Of a stretch of 64,000 nt of DNA, positions 25,914-35,538 are shown piece after piece. Position numbers and translations under genes: made by a program. This stretch comes from Erythrobacter ani. Lineage in GTDB: Bacteria > Pseudomonadota > Alphaproteobacteria > Sphingomonadales > Sphingomonadaceae. The first letter of the stretch is position 1; every line of letters starts with the position of its first letter. The DNA is taken from positions 496,001 through 560,000 of the forward strand of contig NZ_JAGSPB010000002.1 in assembly GCF_019204025.1 (NCBI RefSeq). Direction: 5' to 3'. The notes under the pieces are model-generated. The model did not search any database. It worked only from the letters and a program-made list of their open reading frames with translations, and was not told the DNA's origin.

Positions 25914-27106
25914 ACGAGACAATCTATGATGCAGTTGTCGTGGGCGGGGGACCGTGCGGGGCGACCACCGCAGCAGACCTGGCTCTGGCCGGCCATTCCG
26001 TTTTGCTGATGGAGCGAGGCGGGCGGATCAAACCGTGCGGCGGTGCCGTACCACCGCGAATGCTCGAGGATTTCGACATCCCGCAAAGCCTGCTCGTTGC
26101 GCGCGCGCGCTGTGCCCGCATGATCGCGCCGTCCGGGCGATCGGTCGACATGCCGGTCGGTGAGATCGGCTATGTTGGCATGGTCGATCGCGACGAATTC
26201 GATGAATGGCTTCGCGAACGCGCGCGTATGTCGGGTGCAGAACGCCTCAGCGCGGTTTTCGAAAAGGTTGAACGCGATGACAATCCCCATCCGCTCGTGA
26301 CTTTCCGGAGGAAGCGCGGCGGGCCGATCGAGCGAGTGCGTGCGCGCTGCATTATCGGAGCCGACGGAGCGCGGTCATCGGTAGCCAAACAGTGTCTTCC
26401 CGGTGCGGAGCGGGTGAAATGCGTCTTCGCCTATCACGAGATCATAAAGTCGCCCGCCAATGACGGCGAAGCTTTCGACGCCAATCGCTGCGATGTGTTC
26501 TATCAAGGGAAGCTCTCGCCCGATTTCTACGCTTGGGTGTTCCCGCACGGCGAGACGGCGAGCATCGGCGTGGGCAGTGCGAACAAGGGGTTCTCGCTGC
26601 GCGGGGCGGTTTCGCAAATGCGCACCGAGCTGGACCTGACGCGGTGTGAAACCGTGCGCCGCGAAGGCGCGCCGATCCCGCTCAAACCGCTCAAGCGCTG
26701 GGACAATGGCAAGGATGTCATCGTCGCCGGTGATGCGGCGGGCATCGTCGCTCCTGCATCCGGTGAAGGGATTTATTACGCGATGACCGGCGGACGCTAT
26801 GTTGCCGATGCCGCGAGCGAATTCCTGAAAACGGGAGAGGCCAAAGCGCTCAAACGCGCGCGCAGCCGTTTCATGAAAGAGCATGGCCGGGTGTTCTGGA
26901 TCCTCGGGATGATGCAGTATTTCTGGTATTCGAGCGACAAGCGCCGCGAGCGTTTCGTGACGATGTGCGACGACAAGGATGTGCAGCAACTCACGTGGCA
27001 GGCGTATATGAACAAGAAGCTGGTGCGCAAGAAACCGATGGCGCATGTAAAAATCTTCTTGAAAGATTGCGCGCACCTCTTGGGAATGCGGGCCGCCACG
27101 CGCTAA
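25910..27106 (+). CDS. bchP: Geranylgeranyl diphosphate/bacteriochlorophyll reductase
   Basis: 398-residue flavoprotein. FAD-binding motif VVVGGGPCGATTAADLALAGH at residues 9-30 (quoted in part), GADGARSSVAK in the middle and AGDAAGIVAPASGEGIYYAM for the second FAD contact. BchP reduces the geranylgeranyl tail to phytyl. It is the last pigment enzyme of the plus-strand bchG unit and starts in an ATGA overlap with the carrier gene. Confidence 0.96.
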   Translation: MNETIYDAVVVGGGPCGATTAADLALAGHSVLLMERGGRIKPCGGAVPPRMLEDFDIPQSLLVARARCARMIAPSGRSVDMPVGEIGYVGMVDRDEFDEWLRERARMSGAERLSAVFEKVERDDNPHPLVTFRRKRGGPIERVRARCIIGADGARSSVAKQCLPGAERVKCVFAYHEIIKSPANDGEAFDANRCDVFYQGKLSPDFYAWVFPHGETASIGVGSANKGFSLRGAVSQMRTELDLTRCETVRREGAPIPLKPLKRWDNGKDVIVAGDAAGIVAPASGEGIYYAMTGGRYVADAASEFLKTGEAKALKRARSRFMKEHGRVFWILGMMQYFWYSSDKRRERFVTMCDDKDVQQLTWQAYMNKKLVRKKPMAHVKIFLKDCAHLLGMRAATR

Positions 27107-27116
27107 GATCCATCCC

Positions 27117-27599
27117 ATGAAGGGCAGCTGGTTTCTCACAGTGTTGGTCGCGACCATCGCGGCAGGATGCGTTGCGGCTTTGGGCGCGACTATCACCGAT
27201 CTCGGGCCGTGGTATCAGGGGCTTCAGAAACCAAGCTGGAACCCGCCCGACGGGCTCTTCCCGATTGTTTGGACGATCATCTACGCTCTGATCTGGGTTT
27301 CCGGCATCACCGCGTGGCGTGCGGCTCCCAATAGCGCGAGCGCGCAATGGGTGATCAGCCTGTTCGCGCTCAATGGCTTCCTCAACATCACCTGGAGCCT
27401 GCTGTTCTTTCGCTTGCAGCGGCCAGACTGGGCTATGATCGAGCTTGTGTTCTTATGGCTCTCCATCCTGGCGCTCATTGTTTATTGCGGGCGGTTCTCG
27501 CGGCTCGCAGCGGCGCTGCTGGTTCCTTACCTGATATGGGTCGGCATTGCAGGCGCGCTGAATTGGGCAATCATCGATCTCAACGGTCCATTCGGTTGA
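27117..27599 (+). CDS. tspO: TspO/MBR family tryptophan-rich sensory protein
   Basis: 160 residues, five predicted membrane helices, with the family core LGPWYQGLQKPSWNPPDGLFPIVWT and tryptophan/tyrosine-rich loops. In Rhodobacter the outer-membrane TspO regulates photosynthesis genes in response to oxygen, probably through porphyrin export or degradation. Starting 10 bp after bchP, it is probably in the same transcript. Confidence 0.94.
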   Translation: MKGSWFLTVLVATIAAGCVAALGATITDLGPWYQGLQKPSWNPPDGLFPIVWTIIYALIWVSGITAWRAAPNSASAQWVISLFALNGFLNITWSLLFFRLQRPDWAMIELVFLWLSILALIVYCGRFSRLAAALLVPYLIWVGIAGALNWAIIDLNGPFG

Positions 27600-27657
27600 C
27601 GCAAGGCTGTGCTGCCAAGGCGCGGCGTAAGCGCAGCGGATCAGGCAGGAACGGTTA

Positions 27658-27912
27658 ATGGCTTGGTTTTTCCAATCCGGACATGCGGGAGACCTGATCC
27701 TCCTTGTACTGGCCGGAGAAGCGCTTTGGCTGAGGCTGCGCGGTTGGCGCTGGGCAGAAATCGCGGGGCTGCTTGGACCTGCCGTGCTGATTGTTCTTGG
27801 CTTGCGCGCAGCTCTGGTAGGTGCGGAGTGGTATTGGGTCGCAGCGCCGCTTGCCCTGTCGCTCCCGCTTCACCTGTTCGATCTGCGAATGCGGGCGAAA
27901 GCTCACCGCTGA
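27658..27912 (+). CDS. Small membrane protein downstream of tspO, function unknown
   Basis: 84 residues with three short hydrophobic stretches (about 10-24, 33-50 and 58-70), Trp-rich (WLRLRGWRWAEIAG). A GGCAGGAACGG site precedes the ATG. It lies 58 bp after tspO and ends before the convergent pufM terminator. A small membrane protein here is common in sphingomonad PGCs to my recollection, without known role. Confidence 0.7.
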   Translation: MAWFFQSGHAGDLILLVLAGEALWLRLRGWRWAEIAGLLGPAVLIVLGLRAALVGAEWYWVAAPLALSLPLHLFDLRMRAKAHR

Positions 27913-27975
27913 CCTGGACACGGTGCGCACCGAGTAGCGCCGAATCTCAACGGCGGTCATCGCCGCACAAATGAA

Positions 27976-28011
27976 AAGCCCGGCACCGCATATCGCGGGC
28001 CGGGCTTTTTC
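27976..28011. terminator. Bidirectional terminator between the tspO unit and pufM
   Basis: Inverted repeat AAGCCCGG...CCGGGCTT with U-run on the plus strand (TTTTTC) and AAAA on the other side, so it can end both the plus-strand bchG-tspO transcript and the minus-strand puf transcript. The stem is extended imperfectly inside by GC-rich pairs. Confidence 0.8.
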
Positions 28012-28068
28012 TTATGCCGACGGGTAGAGCATGTGCCGGAGCTCTGTCACTCTACCCTCCCGGGCGCA

Positions 28069-28992
28069 TCATTTGGGAGCGTAGTAATGCTCCTGCGCCC
28101 ATACGTACCAGTTATCGACCACCGTTCCGGTCAGCAGAATGCCAATGCCGCCCGTGAAGGTTGTAAGCACCGCAAACCACCAGGCCCAGCGGTGGATCGA
28201 TTCCATCGTGGCGTTGAAACCCATGGTCCAGCGCCAGAACAGACCCGCCCGTTCCGAGGCTGTGCCGCGGTCGGTGATCTGTTCGATCTCTCGTTCACCG
28301 CCATAGCGGCCCACCGCAAGGATAGTTGCACCGTGCATCGCGAACAGCACGGCCGAACCGTAAAGGAATACGATCGAAAGCGCGTGGAACGGATTGTAGA
28401 ACAGGTTGCCGTGGATCAGCGAGAAATTGTTCGTCCAGTCGAGGTGCGAGAACACACCGTAAGGAACCGCCTCGGCCCAGCTGCCGAGCAGGAGCGGGCG
28501 GATGAAGCCCAGCACCAGGAACAGCCAGATCGCGCTCGCGAAAGCCCACGGGATGTGCATGCCCATGCCGAGCATTTTCGCCCGGCGATAGGTCCGCGCC
28601 CACCAAGCAAGCACCGAGATGGTGAGGAACGCGCCGGTCAGGATGAACCAACCGCCCTCGTTCAGCGGCACGAACGGGCTGAAGCCGTACTCCGGTCCCG
28701 GAGGGTCAAGCGAGAGCCAGAACAGCTCGCGCATGAAAGTCTGCGGACTCCAGCCTGCCTCGGCCCAGAAATTGAGACCGATGATCATGATCGCAGCTGC
28801 CCCGAAAGCCAGCGAGATCACTCCTAGCGTGCCCAGATAGATCGGTCCGAACTGCGCCTGTCCGATCTTGCCCAGCCAGTAATTGTATCCGGTGGACGGG
28901 ATGCGGATGTCTTCGCCCGGCGGCAGCGGTACGCCCATTTCGGGCGGACCCTTTAGCTGCACCTGAGTGAAAATGTTTTGATAGGTAGCCAT
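28069..28992 (-). CDS. pufM: Reaction centre subunit M
   Basis: 307 residues, five membrane helices. Helix D/E residues for cofactors are visible: [17 protein letters not shown] (special-pair His), [22 protein letters not shown] (iron ligands His and Glu) and SIHRWAWWF. It starts at 28992, one base after the pufL stop; the frame extends 24 codons upstream into pufL but ATGGCTACC is the family start. The C-terminus is short and no cytochrome gene pufC follows; the next element is a terminator. Confidence 0.97.
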   Translation of the reverse strand: MATYQNIFTQVQLKGPPEMGVPLPPGEDIRIPSTGYNYWLGKIGQAQFGPIYLGTLGVISLAFGAAAIMIIGLNFWAEAGWSPQTFMRELFWLSLDPPGPEYGFSPFVPLNEGGWFILTGAFLTISVLAWWARTYRRAKMLGMGMHIPWAFASAIWLFLVLGFIRPLLLGSWAEAVPYGVFSHLDWTNNFSLIHGNLFYNPFHALSIVFLYGSAVLFAMHGATILAVGRYGGEREIEQITDRGTASERAGLFWRWTMGFNATMESIHRWAWWFAVLTTFTGGIGILLTGTVVDNWYVWAQEHYYAPK

Positions 28993-28993
28993 A

Positions 28994-29830
28994 TCAGATC
29001 GGCCCTCCTTCCCAGATCGGGATCTTTCTCCAGAAATCCCAGAATTCCGGCCAGCTGCCAACATACAAGGTTCCTGAAATCACGATGCAGATGGCGCTCC
29101 AGAACCCTGCGTTGAGTGCAAGGAAGAGGCCCACGCGGTGAATGCCGAGCGTGCCGACCGAATAGCCGATGAAGTCGCGGAAATACGTATCCTCGTATTC
29201 CGGCGTCTTCACGTCGGTCCCGTCGCTCGGGTTGACTGCTGAAAGCACCAGGCCGCCATGCAGAGCCAGGGCGAGGCAGTTCGTGAAGAAGAACGTGATC
29301 GCCAGCATGTGCACCGGATTGTAGTGGAAGTTTGCGTACATGTACCCGGTGTTCGAAACCCAATCGAGGTGCGACCAGATACCGTAGGGAAAGCCGTATC
29401 CCCACGCGCCCATCCAGACAGGCCGAATGACGACCAGCGTGAAATAAGCGAATACTGCAAAACTGAACGCGACGGGGATGTGCAAACTCATCCCCAGCTT
29501 GCGGGAGATTTCCGCCTGCCTGAGAACCCAGGAGGAGAACGCGACAATCGCGCAAGCAGTGATGACCTGCCAATACCCGCCCTCTGACAAGGGCGCGAAT
29601 GCCAGGCCGTTTTCAATGGCTGGTGGTTGAATGTCGATCAGCCAGGGGTTCAAGGTCGGACCTTCGATGGCCGCAGCAAAAATCAGCATCGTTCCAAGAA
29701 GCGCGCTGATCGCCACCAAGACTCCAAAGAATCCGACATAAAACGGGCCGACCCAAAAATCGAAGAGGTCGCCGCCGATCAATGTTCCACCGCGCACGCG
29801 GTATTTCCGCTCGAAACTAAGGAGCGCCAT
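28994..29830 (-). CDS. pufL: Reaction centre subunit L
   Basis: 278 residues, five membrane helices, starting [20 protein letters not shown]. Special-pair and iron His residues lie in [18 protein letters not shown] and [11 protein letters not shown]. It binds the primary-donor bacteriochlorophylls and the secondary quinone with PufM. GGAAGGA lies about 8 bp before the ATG. A 97-bp spacer with two stem-loops separates it from pufA. Confidence 0.97.
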   Translation of the reverse strand: MALLSFERKYRVRGGTLIGGDLFDFWVGPFYVGFFGVLVAISALLGTMLIFAAAIEGPTLNPWLIDIQPPAIENGLAFAPLSEGGYWQVITACAIVAFSSWVLRQAEISRKLGMSLHIPVAFSFAVFAYFTLVVIRPVWMGAWGYGFPYGIWSHLDWVSNTGYMYANFHYNPVHMLAITFFFTNCLALALHGGLVLSAVNPSDGTDVKTPEYEDTYFRDFIGYSVGTLGIHRVGLFLALNAGFWSAICIVISGTLYVGSWPEFWDFWRKIPIWEGGPI

Positions 29831-29842
29831 AGGTCCATCCTT

Positions 29843-29906
29843 CCCGCCTGATGGCGGGTTCTGTTGTTTTACCGAAAGAAGTAGGAGGCAGGCAGGCGAA
29901 CCTGCC
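29843..29906 (-). other. Two stem-loops in the pufA-pufL intercistronic spacer
   Basis: Plus-strand CCCGCC-TGAT-GGCGGG (29843-29858) and GGCAGG-CGAA-CCTGCC (29891-29906) are perfect 6-bp stems with 4-base loops; in the minus-strand mRNA the loops read AUCA and UUCG. There is no U-run, so they are not obvious terminators. Hairpins at this point in Rhodobacter puf mRNA stabilise the pufBA segment relative to pufLM. Confidence 0.65.
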
Positions 29907-29927
29907 CCCTCGCATCTTTAGTGGCCG

Positions 29928-30122
29928 CTATAGGGCTACCGGCGCTTCCGATGATTCAATCACAGCGGTCGCAGTCGGATTGCCAGTGGTCGAGTTATCG
30001 AGCCAGTTGTAGCGATCCGTGCTGAGCAGGATGAAGTGAATCGAGAAGGCCAGAACAGCCAGGCCGACGTGCAAAGCCACAAGAACGCGGCGGACGTCGA
30101 AATGAAGCCAAATACTCCACAT
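29928..30122 (-). CDS. pufA: LH1 alpha polypeptide
   Basis: 64 residues: N-terminal [14 protein letters not shown], one membrane helix with the bacteriochlorophyll ligand His in [18 protein letters not shown], and a polar periplasmic tail. It pairs with PufB in the ring around the reaction centre. AAGGA lies 9 bp before the ATG. The order pufB-pufA-pufL-pufM is canonical. Confidence 0.97.
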   Translation of the reverse strand: MWSIWLHFDVRRVLVALHVGLAVLAFSIHFILLSTDRYNWLDNSTTGNPTATAVIESSEAPVAL

Positions 30123-30208
30123 GATGAAATTCCTTTGAGATTTTCAGTTGCGTATTTCAGCCAGTTTTCGTGGATCTCTCCCCGATCCCTGGCGGAGCAA
30201 GCGGCGGA

Positions 30209-30361
30209 TTAAATCGGGAACCAGGGCTTATCGAACCACACGAGTGCGTGCGCCACGACAGCGATCGCCACGTATAGCGTGAACGTGCCCATAAACCCTT
30301 TGTGGATCTCCTTTGCCTCTTCAGGCGTCAGGTGAGTCCCAATGCGTTCAGGATCATTCAT
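30209..30361 (-). CDS. pufB: LH1 beta polypeptide
   Basis: A 50-residue product found by translating the minus strand from ATG at 30361 to TAA at 30209. It begins [20 protein letters not shown], has one membrane helix and the beta-type ending AHALVWFDKPWFPI, where the His binds bacteriochlorophyll. GGAG lies 8 bp upstream. Its ATG overlaps the end of the small reading frame at 30354-30506. Confidence 0.96.
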   Translation of the reverse strand: MNDPERIGTHLTPEEAKEIHKGFMGTFTLYVAIAVVAHALVWFDKPWFPI

Positions 30362-30506
30362 AGAAATGTCTCCGTATCAGTTGGTTGGAGTGAAGGCCGA
30401 AGCCTCCGTCGGCATCCCCGCGTGATCCCCCACGTGGATTTGGTGTGCCCTTGAAATGGGCAATCTGGATGCCGGGCACAGCGAAGAGATTTGCATGACG
30501 CTTCAT
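30354..30506 (-). CDS. Candidate 50-codon reading frame between bchZ and pufB (pufQ position)
   Basis: The frame starts with ATGA overlapping the bchZ stop, preceded by AAGGGGAGA at 5-6 bp, and ends TGA eight bases into the pufB start (ATGAATGA). The product begins [20 protein letters not shown], is Gly/Arg/Asn-rich after that and has no membrane segment, so it does not look like PufQ, which occupies this place in Rhodobacter. It might be a leader peptide coupling bchZ to pufB translation. Function and even translation are unproven. Confidence 0.4.
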   Translation of the reverse strand: MKRHANLFAVPGIQIAHFKGTPNPRGGSRGDADGGFGLHSNQLIRRHFYE

Positions 30507-31972
30507 GCGGTCTCCCCTTCTAGCTGCGCCCCAGAAAATTGATCGTCGAGACAGTCGGGCGTGACTGCGCTCTGTCCGCGCACCCGTGCGGTGCGCTCGG
30601 CCGCATCGCGGATGCGCTTGGCGGCGGAGATACGGATGAGGACCGGCTGCGCTTCAACCAGCCTGTCGAGCCTGGCTTTCGCTGCGTCGTCCCAAGAGAC
30701 CTCGGTTTCGCTCCGGGCCGGGGTTGCCTCTGCCTTGTCCATATCGGTGCCGAGCGGCAAGATATGGAACAGCGCATCGAACAGCGCATTGCAGACTTCC
30801 TGCACGATATAGGTCGCGCCCGAATATCCCATGAAGGGCGTGCCCGTATGGCGGCGGATTGCTGCCCCGGGAAAGCTTGCCGGAATGAAGGTGCTGGTCG
30901 GACCGAAGCCGCTAGGGCATTCGGCGAGATACATCCGTTCGTTGTAACTGCCGAAAAGCACCATTGGCGGGCTGGCATGGATCGCCGCGCGCACGTCTTC
31001 GTTTTTCGGTTTGACGCCCGGCTCGCGCGAATAGGCGAAGGCGCAGGGCAGACCCATGTCCTCTTCGAGGAAGTGCCGCATTCCGCGCGCATAGGTGCCG
31101 TTGGCGACGATCCCGAAATTGGCGGTGCCGAAGAAATCCTGAGTGACCGAGCGCCACAGATCCCACAGCGGCTTGATCGTGGTGTGCTTCTCGCGCTCGA
31201 TGAACGGTTCCGGGTCCAGCCCCAGCTCTGCACCCAGTGCGCGGAGGAATCTGGTGGTCGAGGACAGCCCCACCGGTGCCTGGAAATACGGCCGCTCCAG
31301 CGTTTCGCAAAGATTGCGGCCGAACTCGCGGTACATGCAGACATTGGCGTCTGCCATGCCCAGCTGGCGGATGTCGGCAAGATGGCAGCCGAGCGGGAAG
31401 ACGACGCCAACTTCCGCGCCGATGCCTTCGACCAAGCGGCGGATCTCGGCAAGATCGGATGGCATGTTGAACATGCCGTAACTCGGGCCGATGATGTTGA
31501 CCTTCGGCTTTTCGCCTTCCTTGCGGTCCTTGGGCTTGGGAGCCTTCTTGGGGCCGAATTCGGTCCACAGCCATGTCAGCGCACGGTCGGCGCTTTCCCA
31601 CTGGTCTTCATCGATCGTGCGAGGCAGGAAACGCTTGATATTGGTGCCTTCGGGCGTCACGCCGCCGCCGATCATCTCCGAGATCGAACCGGTGACCACC
31701 ACGGCAGGCAGTTCGGGGTCGAGCGTTTCCCAAGCGCGCTTCATCGCGCCCTCTGTGCCAGTCTTGCCCAGTTCCTCTTCGCCGAGTCCGGTGACGACAA
31801 TCGGAAGCTCGTGCGGGGGCAGGGCGTCGGTGTAGTGCAACACAGAGGTGACGGGCAGGTTCTCGCATCCGACCGGGCCATCGATGATGACCTGCAGGCC
31901 CTTCACCGCCGTAAAGACGTAGGTGGCGCCCCAATATCCGCCTGCGCGATCATGGTCGAGGACTAGGGTCAT
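30503..31972 (-). CDS. bchZ: Chlorophyllide a reductase subunit Z
   Basis: 489 residues, NifK-like. Cys36 in [14 protein letters not shown] is the expected cluster ligand. With BchX and BchY it reduces the C7=C8 bond of chlorophyllide a, the step that makes the bacteriochlorin ring. ATGA overlap with bchY upstream. The C-terminal region ([31 protein letters not shown], positions near 30,600-30,700) is typical of BchZ. Confidence 0.97.
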   Translation of the reverse strand: MTLVLDHDRAGGYWGATYVFTAVKGLQVIIDGPVGCENLPVTSVLHYTDALPPHELPIVVTGLGEEELGKTGTEGAMKRAWETLDPELPAVVVTGSISEMIGGGVTPEGTNIKRFLPRTIDEDQWESADRALTWLWTEFGPKKAPKPKDRKEGEKPKVNIIGPSYGMFNMPSDLAEIRRLVEGIGAEVGVVFPLGCHLADIRQLGMADANVCMYREFGRNLCETLERPYFQAPVGLSSTTRFLRALGAELGLDPEPFIEREKHTTIKPLWDLWRSVTQDFFGTANFGIVANGTYARGMRHFLEEDMGLPCAFAYSREPGVKPKNEDVRAAIHASPPMVLFGSYNERMYLAECPSGFGPTSTFIPASFPGAAIRRHTGTPFMGYSGATYIVQEVCNALFDALFHILPLGTDMDKAEATPARSETEVSWDDAAKARLDRLVEAQPVLIRISAAKRIRDAAERTARVRGQSAVTPDCLDDQFSGAQLEGETA

Positions 31973-33513
31973 GTGCCCACCGCCTCGGACGCCTTGCGCG
32001 CCGCTTCATTGAGAGCCGCGTATTTCTTGCGGAATTTCGGCCGGTCGACAGGGGTGTCTTCCCAGACGCCCGCGGCGTGCTCAGTCCCGACACCTTCGAA
32101 GAAGTCGCGCATCTTGTCGAAGCGCGCCTTGTTGCCCATTGCCGCGTTGATGACCTGCGCAAGGCTTCCCGCGCCGGCCGGACCCATCAGCGGGCGGGCC
32201 GAGATGAGGTTCGTGAAATAGAGCGCCGGAATAGCCTTGGCCTTCGCATGCTGCACCACTGGAGTGGTGCCGATCGCGAGATCGGGGCGGAATTCCTCGA
32301 CGGCTGCAATATCTTCTTCGAGGCTGGCGCGATAATTCACCCGCACGCCCATCACCTCGAGCCATTCGCGGTCCTGATCCGACCACTGCGTTGCAGGGCA
32401 GGCCGTGCCTACATACGGCACATCCGCGCCGCTTTCGATGAGCAGCCGCGCCACGAGCAATTCGGATCCTTCATAGCCCGAAACAGTGATCCGACCCTTG
32501 ATCGGATTGGCGGCCAGCGCCCCCTTGATAGCGCCGGTCATCGCGTCTTTGACGCCGTCGACTGCCTCTTGCGCCAGGCCAAGCTCATCGCGGATGCTTT
32601 GCAGCCAAGCGGCGGTACCATCGACGCCAACCGGTGCCGAGCCGATCACCGGGCGGCCTGCCGCCTGGAATTCGCGGATGCTCGCGGTGTAGAACGGATG
32701 GATCGCGGCGGCCACGGAGCAATCGAGCGCGGAATACAATTCGCGCCATTCGCGCGTCGGAACGACCGGACCTGCGGCGAGGCCAAGCGGTTCGAGCATC
32801 TGCCCGATGACCACCGGATCTGCCGGGAACATTTCGCCAAGCAGCGCGACCGTAGGCTTGTCCGAGCGCTCTTTGGGAGCGGCAACCGGGCCGGCGGCGA
32901 CTTCTTCGCGCGCATATTTCAGCATCGCGCCGGCAAGAACGTCTTTCGCCTCGGCATGGGTCGGGATGCCGAACCCGGGGACGTCAATGCCGATGATACG
33001 CACGCCGTTGATCTGTTTCTTCAGTAACCGCAGCGGGACGCCGCTCGCAGTGGGCACGCAAAGATTGGTGACCACGATCGTGTCGTAATGTTCGGGATCG
33101 GCGAGGTCTTCGACCGCTTCCTTGATATCCTCGAACAGTTTGCCGGTTACCAGCGTTTCCGAGGAGAACGGGACATAGCCAACCGTCCGCCGCGCGCCGT
33201 AAAAGTGCGAGGTGAACGTCAGTCCGTAAACGCAGCAAGCACTTCCCGATAACACGGTCGCCGTGCGTTTCATCCGCAGCCCTACTCGGAGCGACCCGAA
33301 GGCAGGGCACATGCTTTGCGGTTGATCGTGTGGACCCCGCTCGGGATCGACCGGGTAATCGGCGGCGTACTGGTCGAGTATCTCGCTCTTGCCCGCAGCA
33401 CGGGCGGCCTCCTGCATACGGTCCTTGCCGCCATGGCAACCGTCACCGCTGCCGGTATCGAGCTCGATCCGGTCGGGGGTGCGTTCCGCGTCGGAGGCAG
33501 CAAATTCCGTCAA
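31969..33513 (-). CDS. bchY: Chlorophyllide a reductase subunit Y
   Basis: 514 residues, NifD-like. Cluster cysteines are apparent at Cys69 ([12 protein letters not shown]), Cys93/94 (GSACCVYGL) and Cys152 (NLCVPTAS). The start is a TTG at 33513 directly after the bchX stop, with GAGG just upstream; no better start exists in the N-terminal region before the conserved core. It pairs with BchZ as catalytic component. Confidence 0.95.
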   Translation of the reverse strand: MTEFAASDAERTPDRIELDTGSGDGCHGGKDRMQEAARAAGKSEILDQYAADYPVDPERGPHDQPQSMCPAFGSLRVGLRMKRTATVLSGSACCVYGLTFTSHFYGARRTVGYVPFSSETLVTGKLFEDIKEAVEDLADPEHYDTIVVTNLCVPTASGVPLRLLKKQINGVRIIGIDVPGFGIPTHAEAKDVLAGAMLKYAREEVAAGPVAAPKERSDKPTVALLGEMFPADPVVIGQMLEPLGLAAGPVVPTREWRELYSALDCSVAAAIHPFYTASIREFQAAGRPVIGSAPVGVDGTAAWLQSIRDELGLAQEAVDGVKDAMTGAIKGALAANPIKGRITVSGYEGSELLVARLLIESGADVPYVGTACPATQWSDQDREWLEVMGVRVNYRASLEEDIAAVEEFRPDLAIGTTPVVQHAKAKAIPALYFTNLISARPLMGPAGAGSLAQVINAAMGNKARFDKMRDFFEGVGTEHAAGVWEDTPVDRPKFRKKYAALNEAARKASEAVGT

Positions 33514-34503
33514 TCAGACCTCGTCGTAAATCACTTCAAGTGATGGCTTCTGTTCGAAGACGCCGCCGCGCATGTCGGCCTGCGTTGCCGGGACCAGTTT
33601 GATGTCGCGCCCCGTGTCTTCGGGAGAGAAAAGGTTGAGCAGGCCGTCCTGATCGAGCGGTGTGGGCTGTTTAGGAGGCGCCTCGGCGACATTCGTCGCA
33701 AGGTCTTCGAACAGGCTTGCCCACTCACCGCCGGGGGTACCGATAATCTGGTAATTGGCGCTCTTGCGGCGGATATCCTCGTTTGCCGGGATCGCGGTCA
33801 GAACCGGAATATCGACCGCCTCGGCAAAAGCCTGCGCCTCGCCCGTGCCGTCATCCTTGTTCACGATCATGCCCGCCACGCCGACATTGCCGCCCATCTT
33901 GCGGAAATATTCGACCGCGTGGCAGACGTTGTTCGCGACATAGAGGGACTGGAGGTCGTTCGAACCGACCACGATCACTTTCTGGCACATGTCGCGCGCA
34001 ATCGGCAGGCCGAACCCGCCGCAGACAACGTCACCCAGGAAATCCAAGAGGACGTAGTCGAAACCCCATTCGTGGAAGCCCAGCTTTTCGAGCAGTTCGA
34101 ACCCGTGAATGATCCCGCGCCCGCCGCAGCCGCGACCGACTTCGGGGCCACCAAGCTCCATGGCGAACACGCCGTCGCGCTGGAAGCACACGTCTTCGAT
34201 GGTGACTTCTTCGCCTGCCAGCTTCTTCTTGGACGAGGTCTCGATGATCGTGGGGCAAGACTTGCCGCCGAACAGCAGACTGGTCGTGTCCGATTTCGGA
34301 TCGCAGCCGATCAGCAGCACGCGCTTGCCCTGCTGCGCCATCATGTAGCTGAGGTTGGAAAGGGCGAAGCTCTTGCCCGAGCCGCCTTTGCCGTAGATCG
34401 CGATGACCTGCGTTTCGCTGGTTACCTCGCCGGTGTGAACCGGGTCGGGTTCCTGGGCAGCTTCATCGCGCAAACTTGCAGTCTGGGCGTCCAACATAGT
34501 CAT
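33514..34503 (-). CDS. bchX: Chlorophyllide a reductase iron protein BchX
   Basis: 329 residues, NifH-like ATPase. P-loop YGKGGSGKS (residues 37-45) and [4Fe-4S] ligands Cys126 (GRGCGGRG) and Cys161 (GDVVCGGFG). The GSGKS loop and the long C-terminus distinguish it from BchL. The start at 34503 overlaps the bchC stop (ATGA); ATG at 34497 is an alternative. The frame extends to 34674 within bchC but without homology. Confidence 0.96.
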   Translation of the reverse strand: MTMLDAQTASLRDEAAQEPDPVHTGEVTSETQVIAIYGKGGSGKSFALSNLSYMMAQQGKRVLLIGCDPKSDTTSLLFGGKSCPTIIETSSKKKLAGEEVTIEDVCFQRDGVFAMELGGPEVGRGCGGRGIIHGFELLEKLGFHEWGFDYVLLDFLGDVVCGGFGLPIARDMCQKVIVVGSNDLQSLYVANNVCHAVEYFRKMGGNVGVAGMIVNKDDGTGEAQAFAEAVDIPVLTAIPANEDIRRKSANYQIIGTPGGEWASLFEDLATNVAEAPPKQPTPLDQDGLLNLFSPEDTGRDIKLVPATQADMRGGVFEQKPSLEVIYDEV

Positions 34504-35435
34504 GCAGCGGTGCTCCAATCGAGAACCATTTTGAGACAGGCAGGGTCGTTGAAAGCCTGCGGATACGCTTCGCCTGCCGCAGTGGCAGGTCGCGCATCCG
34601 TGATGAGGTTCGACAGATCGAGCTTGTCCGCTTCGATCAGGTCTAGTGTCTGGGTGAGGTCGGCAGGTTGCCATTCGGCAGCGATGCGAAGGCGCGCTTC
34701 TTTCATGAAGGCTGCGGGGAAGGCGAAATTGACTCGCTCGGCGTAGAAGCCCGCCAGCACTATCTCGCCGCCTTTCGCGAGATGCGGTGCCGCGGCATCG
34801 ATGATCGCGGCATCGCCGCTCGCATCATAAACGGATCGGTAATCCCGGCGTTCGTCGGCATCGGGAGCGACGACATCATAACCCTGTGCGCCAGAGCGAC
34901 GGGCCTCACTGGTTTCCCAAACTATCGGTGCCGATGCTCCCAACGCGACGGTCAGACGAGCAAGCAATCGGCCAAGGACGCCGTGGCCGATGATGAGATC
35001 AGGCGGAGTGCCGCCATTGATGGCATGGAGCGCTGTCGCGGCAAGGGCGCAAAGCACGCCCGACTGCCCGAGGCGCTCGGGCACTGGCAAGGCGCGTGCG
35101 GACGGGACGACCACATGGCTTGCGGTGCCGCCGAAAAGTCCGCGTGCATCGGTGTAGCAATTCGCGCCGGGTACGAAGACCCAGTCGCCGATCCGGCCAT
35201 TCGCATCGCTGCCCACATCGACGATGCGGCCGATAGATTCGTATCCGGGGACGAGGGGGTAACCCATGCCGGGGAAATCGGGCATCCGGCCCGTCCACAG
35301 CAGTTTTTCGGTGCCGGAGCTGATCCCGCTCCATGCGATCTCGATCACGACATCGCCGGAGCCTGCCGGTGTCAACTCAAGCTCCCGCAGCGCAAGGCGC
35401 TCGGGTCCTTCGAGTATGACAGCCAGTGAGTTCAT
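34500..35435 (-). CDS. bchC: 3-hydroxyethyl bacteriochlorophyllide a dehydrogenase
   Basis: 311 residues, zinc-type medium-chain alcohol dehydrogenase fold lacking most structural-zinc cysteines, as usual for BchC: WSGISSGTEKLLWTG, PGYESIGRIVDVG and the nucleotide fold around GHGVLGRLLARL. It oxidises the C3 hydroxyethyl group to acetyl. The start at 35435 has AGAGGGGG about 10 bp upstream; a GTG at 35444 is possible. First gene of bchC-X-Y-Z-pufBALM, with two PpsR-type sites upstream. Confidence 0.95.
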   Translation of the reverse strand: MNSLAVILEGPERLALRELELTPAGSGDVVIEIAWSGISSGTEKLLWTGRMPDFPGMGYPLVPGYESIGRIVDVGSDANGRIGDWVFVPGANCYTDARGLFGGTASHVVVPSARALPVPERLGQSGVLCALAATALHAINGGTPPDLIIGHGVLGRLLARLTVALGASAPIVWETSEARRSGAQGYDVVAPDADERRDYRSVYDASGDAAIIDAAAPHLAKGGEIVLAGFYAERVNFAFPAAFMKEARLRIAAEWQPADLTQTLDLIEADKLDLSNLITDARPATAAGEAYPQAFNDPACLKMVLDWSTAA

Positions 35436-35512
35436 CCTCAGCACTTCCCCCTCTGCTTCTCACCGGTCCGATATTCGCGACTCGGTCAGTGGCAAGAGAT
35501 ACTTTCTCCAAG

Positions 35513-35530
35513 TGTGTGGTACGCTTTACA
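35513..35530. promoter_or_regulatory. PpsR/CrtJ-type operator, bchC-proximal site
   Basis: TGTGTGGTACGCTTTACA is an exact TGT-N12-ACA match. On the minus strand it covers a possible -10 element TACCAC (35521-35516). It ends 8 bp before the partner site at 35539. Confidence 0.78.
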
Positions 35531-35538
35531 AGCATGAG

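Noticed and set aside
30354-30506. Identifying the bchZ-pufB frame as pufQ
   Set aside because: The translation is 50 residues, has no membrane helix and no PufQ resemblance, so only its position matches.
30539-31966. 475-codon plus-strand frame opposite bchZ
   Set aside because: Antisense shadow of a well-conserved nitrogenase-like gene; no independent signals or recognisable domain.
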